Both the position numbers and the translations under genes were made by a program. The notes beneath the pieces are model-generated. The model did no database searches, had not been told where the DNA came from, and saw only the letters and a program-made list of their open reading frames with translations. 10,018 nt of DNA from CALJUZ01 sp003387805 (lineage in GTDB: Bacteria > Bacillota > Limnochordia > Limnochordales > ZCTH02-B6). This document shows positions 5,455-10,018 of this stretch, in pieces. Location of the stretch: the NCBI GenBank assembly GCA_937975235.1, contig CALJUZ010000073.1, positions 1 through 10,018 on the forward strand. The letters are read 5' to 3'. Position 1 is the first letter of the stretch. Every line of letters begins with the position of its first letter.

Positions 5455-7005
5455 CTAGTCGTTGGGACGGCCGTTGCCGTTGTTGTCGTCCACGTCCCGG
5501 TTCTGGTCTTGCGCCACCCCGGCGCTGGACGTGAGGCGAACGTCCGTGCTGTACATGATGCCCAGGCGGTCCGCGCGGTCCTGGTCCGCCTTGTACTCCT
5601 GGTCCAGGGATTCGATGTCTTCCCCGCGTTCGTTGACCCGCTCGGACCGGGTGGACAGGCCGGCGCGGATTTCGTCCACTTCGGCTTGCACGTCCTGGAC
5701 CGGGTGCAGGTACGGCCACCGCTCCGGCACCCAGCGCACGGACTGGTACTCCGCGCGGCGGTTCTCATAGTCCGGCAGTTGCAGGGCGCCAGCCAGGACC
5801 GCGGTATCCATCCAGCGGGACCAGACCACCCGGCAGAACTGGTGGACCAGCAGGTGGTGTTGCCACATCCGAACTCGGCGCCGGAACTCCTGCAGCAGGG
5901 CCCGCAGCAGCCGGTCGTTGATGCCCCGCAGGTCCCCGGTCAGGACCTCGTAGGACATGCCCACCGCGGCGGCGCTGCTCATAAGCTGGTAGCGCATGAA
6001 GCCCTCGTAGGTGCTCCCGGCTTCGGGCGGGTCCGCCCACTCCATTTCCCAGCCTGGCGGCAATTCCTGGATGGTCCCGGACTCCAGGCTGGCGATGTCG
6101 GTTTCGTCCCAGTCCTGTTCTTCGTCCCGGGGCTTGCCGGTCAGCGGGTTGATGGCGCCGGCCTTCGCGGTCGGTCGCTTCATAAAGCCGGCAAACAGGG
6201 TCGCCACCCACTGGCGCATGATGGTGGCGTCGTCGAACTGGCCCATTTGGTACATTTTCGCCAGCACCGGCGTGATGGTCGGATAGCCTCGAAGCTGGCC
6301 GGCGCGCATGGGCTGGAACATGTGGAACACTTCGTCGCCAGGCACGCGGATTATCTCCCCGCTGTTGGCGCGCATGTTGAACCGCTCCCCCGGGTGCTCC
6401 CGATACATCCAGTATCCGACACGCCGGCCCAGCATGTCCCGCTCGATGCCGGCGCGGATAGGGTTGTTGGCCGGGCTCACCGTGTTGTAGTTGTGCGGCA
6501 CCTGTTCGGATTCGATCAGCTGCAGCTGCAGGGGGACGGTCAGCCCGTCCTCCGGGCGGCGGAACCGGAACCGGCCGAAGCACTCCCCGGCGTCATTCCA
6601 CTCTCGGGTCGCCAGTTCCTGCAGTCCGTAAAAGTCCAGGATGCCGTCCGCGTCCGCTTCGTCGGTCCACCGCTTCCACAGGTCCTGGATGGCGGCGCGG
6701 TGTTCTTCTTCCGGGGCTTCGCTCCGTGGCTTGATGCCGGTCCCCACCATGTTGGTGACCCGGCGCTCTGCCATGGCGGCGCCCCACGGGTCATTGCGGG
6801 ACATGTCCCGGGAACGGTCCCGCAGGTTGTCCGCGTCGAACAGCAGGGGTTCGTTTGGTCCGGTAGAAGGTGCCCGCCAGTTCCGCAGGGTTCGGCCACG
6901 GCCGGCGCCCTGGTAGGTGCTGCCCCGGGCGGCGGACCCGAAGTCAGCGGAGCCCATGGCGCGGGTCAGGTGGACCAGGTTCTTGATGCCTTGAAAAAAG
7001 CTCAC
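5455..7005 (-). CDS. Lambda-family portal protein (gpB-like)
   Basis: A 516-residue portal, close to lambda gpB (533). Twelve copies form the ring at one capsid vertex that nucleates assembly, docks terminase and passes DNA. Family features include the early basic segment with STYQGAGRGRTLRNW and NLRDRSRDMSRNDPWG (about 60-75), which is characteristic. Others are DEVFHMFQPMRAGQLRGYP (about 225-243), the long wing and stem helices around FMRYQLMSSAAAVGMSYEVL with TGDLRGINDR, and the C-terminal WPYLHPVQDVQAEVDE. Where lambda has a Tyr-Ser-Ser-Arg type motif, this protein has GINDR, marking a distinct subfamily. The start is a GTG in a GTGA overlap with the gpW stop, with AGGAG six bases upstream. 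The disordered tail (DNNGNGRPND) may be trimmed by the protease, as lambda gpB is trimmed at its N-terminus. Confidence 0.93.
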   Translation of the reverse strand: MSFFQGIKNLVHLTRAMGSADFGSAARGSTYQGAGRGRTLRNWRAPSTGPNEPLLFDADNLRDRSRDMSRNDPWGAAMAERRVTNMVGTGIKPRSEAPEEEHRAAIQDLWKRWTDEADADGILDFYGLQELATREWNDAGECFGRFRFRRPEDGLTVPLQLQLIESEQVPHNYNTVSPANNPIRAGIERDMLGRRVGYWMYREHPGERFNMRANSGEIIRVPGDEVFHMFQPMRAGQLRGYPTITPVLAKMYQMGQFDDATIMRQWVATLFAGFMKRPTAKAGAINPLTGKPRDEEQDWDETDIASLESGTIQELPPGWEMEWADPPEAGSTYEGFMRYQLMSSAAAVGMSYEVLTGDLRGINDRLLRALLQEFRRRVRMWQHHLLVHQFCRVVWSRWMDTAVLAGALQLPDYENRRAEYQSVRWVPERWPYLHPVQDVQAEVDEIRAGLSTRSERVNERGEDIESLDQEYKADQDRADRLGIMYSTDVRLTSSAGVAQDQNRDVDDNNGNGRPND

Positions 7006-7217
7006 CGGCTTCTCCTGGGTGCCACGCGGATGGGCCGCGGGGAAGCATCCCCGATTTCCTCCGCTATCTCATTGCGTAGGGCTTTCAGCTCCGGCAGGCT
7101 GGCCTGCTGCCACTGGGTGGTGCGGCCGTCTACGGTGACCTGGACCACCCGTTCACCCGTCGCCAGGTCGATGATGGCTTTCTTTACCGCTTCCAGGTCC
7201 GCCGCGCTGTAGCTCAT
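7002..7217 (-). CDS. gpW-like head completion protein
   Basis: A 71-residue protein between terminase and portal, the position and size of lambda gpW (68). gpW binds the portal of a filled head, stops DNA leakage and makes the site for FII. The sequence follows the gpW pattern: helix with DLEAVKKAIIDLATGERV, a beta hairpin VVQVTVDGRTTQW, then helix SLPELKALRNEIAEEIG and a basic disordered tail PRPIRVAPRRSR. The ATG overlaps the large terminase stop (ATGA) and is preceded by GGGGG, and the stop overlaps the portal GTG. All four lambda gpW secondary-structure elements are recognisable, so confidence is high in spite of the short length. Confidence 0.9.
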   Translation of the reverse strand: MSYSAADLEAVKKAIIDLATGERVVQVTVDGRTTQWQQASLPELKALRNEIAEEIGDASPRPIRVAPRRSR

Positions 7218-9229
7218 ACCCTACCCCCGAACTTGGGCTGCGATTTCCGCAGCCGCTTTTTATGCGAATCCTGGCCCCGCTTCCGGCCCTTGTCAACGGA
7301 ACCGCTTGAATGTTCGGAACTATTCCGAACAAGCGCCGCCAGTTCTTCCCAGTCCATGTGCTGCAGACCAGCACGGACCGCGGCCGCGTAGGCGTAGACC
7401 TCGCAGTCCAGGGCCTCCACCCGCGGGTAGGTCTGCACCCACTGCTGAACCTCGGTCCCGCGCACGTGTTTGGTTACCAGGCGCTCCCCGCACAGCTGCC
7501 GGAAGAACTCGTCGTTCAGCCCGTGCGGGTAGTGCATGAAGGCGGGCCCGGGTGTCTCCAGGCGCAGCCGGCCGTAAATCACGGACTTGATTGTGTCCGA
7601 ACCCACGGGCCACAGCTGGACCCCTTCCTTCACCACCTCACCACCGAACGCCACGTCCACCAGACGCGGCCGGCCGATGGCGGGCTTGCCTGGCTGGGTC
7701 TGGCCGGCAATCGGGATAACCAGCGGGTGGCGGTCCCGCGCGTAGTTGTACACGGCCTGGGTCTTGTGGCCTCGGCTGTCGATAGCCGCCGACACGATGT
7801 GCAGCAGGGCGCCGCTTTCGTGCGGCCAGCCCCGGCGCAGCATTTCGTCCAGCTGGTCCCAGGGCTCCGCGGTTTCTGGGTCACCCCAGAACACCCCGTG
7901 GTGAATCAGCCACGATTCCTCGCCATAGCCCCAGCCCCTGACCACGGCCTCCAGGCGGTCGTCCTGGGTGTCGATACCGGCGCACAGCATCAGCGCGCGC
8001 TCCGGCACGGTGCCGATGTCATAGCCGCCGGCCCGTTTCTTGATGTGCAGCCACGGCAGTTTCTGGCCCTGTTCTTCCTCCCAGGTTTCAGCCAGCACGG
8101 TGTTGGTCCATACCTTCAGCGGCTCATAGTCCCGGAAGGTGTCCGCGCGGTGCTTCGCGTGCAGGAACTCCCGGACAGCCTCCACCCAGCTGTACCAGCC
8201 CAGCGGGCTGTACAGGGCGGAAAGGTGGTACCCGACATAGCCGGTCCGGCCCTTCGTCGTGGCCCGCCATTCACCGCGGCGGAGCATGTCCTGCTTGTGG
8301 TGCTCCCCGATGACCACCCCGCACCCGTCGCAGGCCATGCCCACGCTGTCCGTGATGACCTGGCCGTCTTCGTCGGTCTTCCAGGTGATCCGCTTCCAGT
8401 CGATAACCTGGTAGTGTCCGCACTCCGGGCACGGCACGAAGTACCGGCGCTTGTCGGTCTGTTCGTACAGGTTGGCGATTTTCGACCGCCCTTTCACCGT
8501 GGGGCTGCTGGTGGCGAAGAACTTACGCGGCCAGAACGTGCGGGACCGGACCTGAATCAGCGCGATGGGGTCACCCTGGTTCCCCACCTTGTCCGGGTAT
8601 TCGTCCACTTCGTCCATGTAGACCCAGCGCGCCGGCATGGACCGCAGGCCCTTGGAACTGTTGGAGCCCACCAGCTTTAGGATGCCGCCGGGGAACGTCT
8701 TACGCAGCTTGCTGTTGCCGGCCGGGCGCCCCTTCGTCTTGTTGTCCGGGTTGCTGACCAGCTCGGACAGGACCGGGCTTTCTTCGATCAGGGTTTCGAT
8801 GCGCTGTTCGCTGGTGAAGGCCGCGTCGTCCAGGTTCGGCATGACGTACAGGAACGGGCCAGGCGCGTGGTGCATGACGTAGCCGGCCCAGTTGTTCCCG
8901 CACTCCGTGCCCCCAATCTGGGAGCCCTTCATAAACACCACGAACTCGTGGGGGTCATGCGGGGACAGGCGGTCCATGATTTCCACCAGGTAGGGCGTGC
9001 GGTCATTCCGCCAGGGCCCGGACTCGCTGGTGGACTTGCCGGACAGGATCCGGTGTTTCTCCGCCCATTCGCTCACGCTCAGGCGCGGCGGGGGCGTGTA
9101 GCCCCGGCGCCAGGCCCCCAGCAGGTCCTCCATGTCTTCGTCCCACTGGTCCTCCCCCAGGGCCATGGTCAGGCGCACCGGGTCCGGCTTCCTGGGCTTG
9201 CGCTTCCTGGTGGCGGTCGCTGTCGTCAT
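7214..9229 (-). CDS. Terminase large subunit (lambda gpA family)
   Basis: A 671-residue packaging motor and endonuclease (lambda gpA has 641). It cuts concatemers at cos and drives DNA into the procapsid with ATP. The ATPase part has a Walker A variant KGSQIGGTE (101-109), a Walker B strand with WVYMDEVDEYP (Asp206, Glu207) and the coupling segment TSSPTVKGRS (240-249). A zinc-ribbon-like insertion has Cys267, Cys270, Cys300 and Cys303. The RNase H-like nuclease has candidate metal ligands Asp420 (CAGIDTQDD), Asp484 (AAIDSRGH) and Asp608 (ALDCE). The basic tail (648-671, KGRKRGQDSHKKRLRKSQPK) suits portal docking or DNA binding. The ATG overlaps the small subunit stop as ATGA with GGAG nine bases or so upstream. 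Full length and no missing motif suggest it is functional. Confidence 0.96.
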   Translation of the reverse strand: MTTATATRKRKPRKPDPVRLTMALGEDQWDEDMEDLLGAWRRGYTPPPRLSVSEWAEKHRILSGKSTSESGPWRNDRTPYLVEIMDRLSPHDPHEFVVFMKGSQIGGTECGNNWAGYVMHHAPGPFLYVMPNLDDAAFTSEQRIETLIEESPVLSELVSNPDNKTKGRPAGNSKLRKTFPGGILKLVGSNSSKGLRSMPARWVYMDEVDEYPDKVGNQGDPIALIQVRSRTFWPRKFFATSSPTVKGRSKIANLYEQTDKRRYFVPCPECGHYQVIDWKRITWKTDEDGQVITDSVGMACDGCGVVIGEHHKQDMLRRGEWRATTKGRTGYVGYHLSALYSPLGWYSWVEAVREFLHAKHRADTFRDYEPLKVWTNTVLAETWEEEQGQKLPWLHIKKRAGGYDIGTVPERALMLCAGIDTQDDRLEAVVRGWGYGEESWLIHHGVFWGDPETAEPWDQLDEMLRRGWPHESGALLHIVSAAIDSRGHKTQAVYNYARDRHPLVIPIAGQTQPGKPAIGRPRLVDVAFGGEVVKEGVQLWPVGSDTIKSVIYGRLRLETPGPAFMHYPHGLNDEFFRQLCGERLVTKHVRGTEVQQWVQTYPRVEALDCEVYAYAAAVRAGLQHMDWEELAALVRNSSEHSSGSVDKGRKRGQDSHKKRLRKSQPKFGGRV

Positions 9230-9909
9230 TCCTTGAACTCCGGCGGCGCGTGGCTCACCTGTTCCAGATGGCGCCGGACGTGGTCATCCAGGACCTGGTG
9301 CAGCTTGGCACCGTCCACCCCCAGCTCCGCCGCCATTTCGGCATAGACCCGGGCCGGCCACTGGGTCCAGGCCTTGCTCGCTGCCTGGGCCGCTTCCTGG
9401 ATCAGGCGCTTGGCCTTCGCCCTGCTGACCACCTCCGCCCGGGCCTTCTCCAGCTCCAGTTCCTCCCGCTGGAACTTCAGGACCTCCCGCCGGGCCCGGG
9501 CTTCGCTGTAGGTCATGCCCATGAAGCTGACCGGCTCCGCGGCACCGTTCGCAGCCGGTGGCGCCTTGTCTTCGTCTTCGTCCTCCAGGTCCTCCGGCGG
9601 CGGTGTCTTCGGTCTGGTCTTTCCGTTGCCGGCCGCCTTGCCCTTGCTGGCCGGCTTGGCCTTGCCGCCCTTCTCTGCCGGCGGTGGTGGCTTCGCGTTG
9701 CCGGCCGTCACCTGGGCCGGGTCCAGGTTCTCCGCCCTGGCCTGGTCAGCCTCCGCCACGTCCAGCAGCTTGCGCTTCCCGTGCACTGGAATGACCCCGC
9801 GTTGCACAGCCCGGCAGACGGTGGAACGGTTCAGCCCCCGCAGCCTGGCGTACTCCGCCTGGGTCACTAACTGTCTGTTTTCCACAGACTTATCCACAGG
9901 CTTACCCAT
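9226..9909 (-). CDS. Terminase small subunit (Nu1-like)
   Basis: A 227-residue protein immediately before the large subunit; lambda Nu1 is 181. Small subunits bind DNA next to cos and recruit the large subunit. The N-terminal helix-turn-helix is clear: LVTQAEYARLRGLNRSTVCR (14-33) followed by the wing AVQRGVIPVHGKRKLLDVAEAD, as in Nu1 and MerR-like winged helices. Residues 63-120 are a low-complexity linker of Pro, Lys, Ala and Gly with an acidic patch (DLEDEDEDK). The C-terminal third (133-227) is a charged coiled-coil region, expected to form the dimer and contact the large subunit. The ATG at 9909 is chosen because the frame meets a TAG upstream with no other good start; GGAG lies eight bases ahead. 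The first codons contain a tandem 12-base repeat (KPVD, KSVE). Confidence 0.88.
   Translation of the reverse strand: MGKPVDKSVENRQLVTQAEYARLRGLNRSTVCRAVQRGVIPVHGKRKLLDVAEADQARAENLDPAQVTAGNAKPPPPAEKGGKAKPASKGKAAGNGKTRPKTPPPEDLEDEDEDKAPPAANGAAEPVSFMGMTYSEARARREVLKFQREELELEKARAEVVSRAKAKRLIQEAAQAASKAWTQWPARVYAEMAAELGVDGAKLHQVLDDHVRRHLEQVSHAPPEFKE
9881..9904. repeat. Tandem 12-base direct repeat at the start of the small terminase gene
   Basis: Two adjacent 12-base copies, TCCACAGACTTA and TCCACAGGCTTA on the plus strand, differ at one base. They encode KPVD and KSVE at residues 3-10. The plus strand also contains TTATCCACA (9890-9898), the consensus DnaA box, and a one-mismatch copy TTTTCCACA (9878-9886). 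The pair lies about 120 bases from the cos-like end, so it may be a terminase binding element. Confidence 0.85.
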
Positions 9910-9949
9910 GCTCTCGGCTCCGCTCTGTCCGCCGTTCGGCTACTGCCAT
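9902..9949 (-). CDS. Possible 15-residue leader peptide before the small terminase gene
   Basis: An ATG at 9949-9947 has AGGGGG six bases upstream, a better ribosome site than that of the terminase gene itself. It reads MAVAERRTERSREHG and stops at a TAA that overlaps the start of the small terminase gene by eight bases. It could load ribosomes and hand them on by translational coupling, or be chance. No family is recognised. Confidence 0.25.
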   Translation of the reverse strand: MAVAERRTERSREHG

Positions 9950-10018
9950 CTGTAACCCCCTGTTTTGTTGCCACTTTTTTTGGCTCTGATTTTTTAGCGA
10001 AAACGCGCCTCAACGCCC
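9910..10018 (-). other. Non-coding leader with a cos-like sequence at its far end
   Basis: This AT-richer stretch precedes the terminase genes. On the minus strand it begins at 10018 with GGGCGTTGAGGCGCGTTTTC and continues GCTAAAAAATC. Lambda's cohesive end and right flank, as I recall them, read GGGCGGCGACCT then CGCGGGTTTTCGCTA. The shared parts are GGGCG, GA, CGCG and TTTTCGCTA, in the same order and at almost the same distance, and the same orientation toward the terminase genes. A-rich runs follow (9995-9990 and 9982-9975), like the bend region bound by IHF in lambda. No convincing sigma-70 promoter was seen. The assignment is by resemblance and position, and the upstream half of cos would lie outside the window. 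Confidence 0.5.

Noticed and set aside
5431..7212. A 593-codon open frame on the plus strand, opposite the portal gene.
   Set aside because: It lies entirely antisense to well-recognised portal and gpW genes. The product is a His-, Pro-, Arg- and Gly-rich string with no family pattern. Long antisense frames are common in GC-rich DNA with strong codon bias.
9878..9898. DnaA-box-like sequences suggesting a replication origin.
   Set aside because: There are only two sites, both explained by one 12-base tandem duplication inside a coding region. No AT-rich unwinding element or initiator gene is near. It is kept only as a possible protein-binding repeat.
9950..10018. A promoter for the late operon in the AT-richer leader.
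   Set aside because: TTGAGG near 10010 has no convincing -10 partner at proper spacing. Late genes of lambda-like phages are usually read from a distant promoter with an antiterminator, so I do not call one here.
1..10018. Defence, toxin-antitoxin, RNA or other cargo systems within the module.
   Set aside because: Apart from the leader, gaps are about 50 bases or less and each long frame on the coding strand fits a head or tail gene. No cargo gene, tRNA, CRISPR or insertion sequence is visible.

Overview
The window is the packaging, head and tail-initiation module of a lambda-like siphophage, as a prophage or free phage genome. Every supported gene lies on the minus strand and is transcribed from right to left. 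The DNA is GC-rich by eye and the structural proteins are rich in Asp and Glu. That fits a phage of a high-GC proteobacterium, possibly a halophilic or marine gammaproteobacterium, but no host gene is present to fix the host.

Layout in transcription order: an AT-richer leader (9910-10018) whose far end resembles the lambda cos site; terminase small subunit (9226-9909); terminase large subunit (7214-9229); gpW-like head-completion protein (7002-7217); lambda-family portal (5455-7005); S49 capsid protease (4051-5445) with a nested, separately startable Nu3-like scaffold (4051-4527); gpD-like decoration protein (3638-4006); gpE-like major capsid protein (2582-3586); gpFII-like head-tail joining protein (2219-2569); gpU-like tail terminator (1792-2226); a 62-residue protein of unknown role (1611-1799); gpV-like tail tube protein (767-1558); gpG-like tail chaperone (228-770) with a -1 frame extension equivalent to lambda gpT (to 19); and the first codons of the next gene, probably the tape measure protein (1-32).

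The order matches lambda (cos, Nu1, A, W, B, C/Nu3, D, E, FII, U, V, G/T, H), except that no FI or Z homologue is present in its usual place and a small extra gene sits between U and V. Genes are coupled by 4-base ATGA or GTGA overlaps (TerS/TerL, TerL/W, W/portal, V/G) or 8-base overlaps (FII/U, U/orf62). The only real gaps lie in front of D, E and V, the high-copy virion proteins, and all three carry a similar strong ribosome-binding leader.

Together the genes recognise and cut concatemeric DNA, build and mature a scaffolded procapsid, pump DNA through the portal, close the head and start tail assembly. No RNA gene, CRISPR array, insertion sequence, cargo gene or obvious undescribed system was found. 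The points most worth a second look are the programmed frameshift, the nested scaffold start, the cos-like end with a tandem repeat next to it, and the small gene before the tail tube gene.
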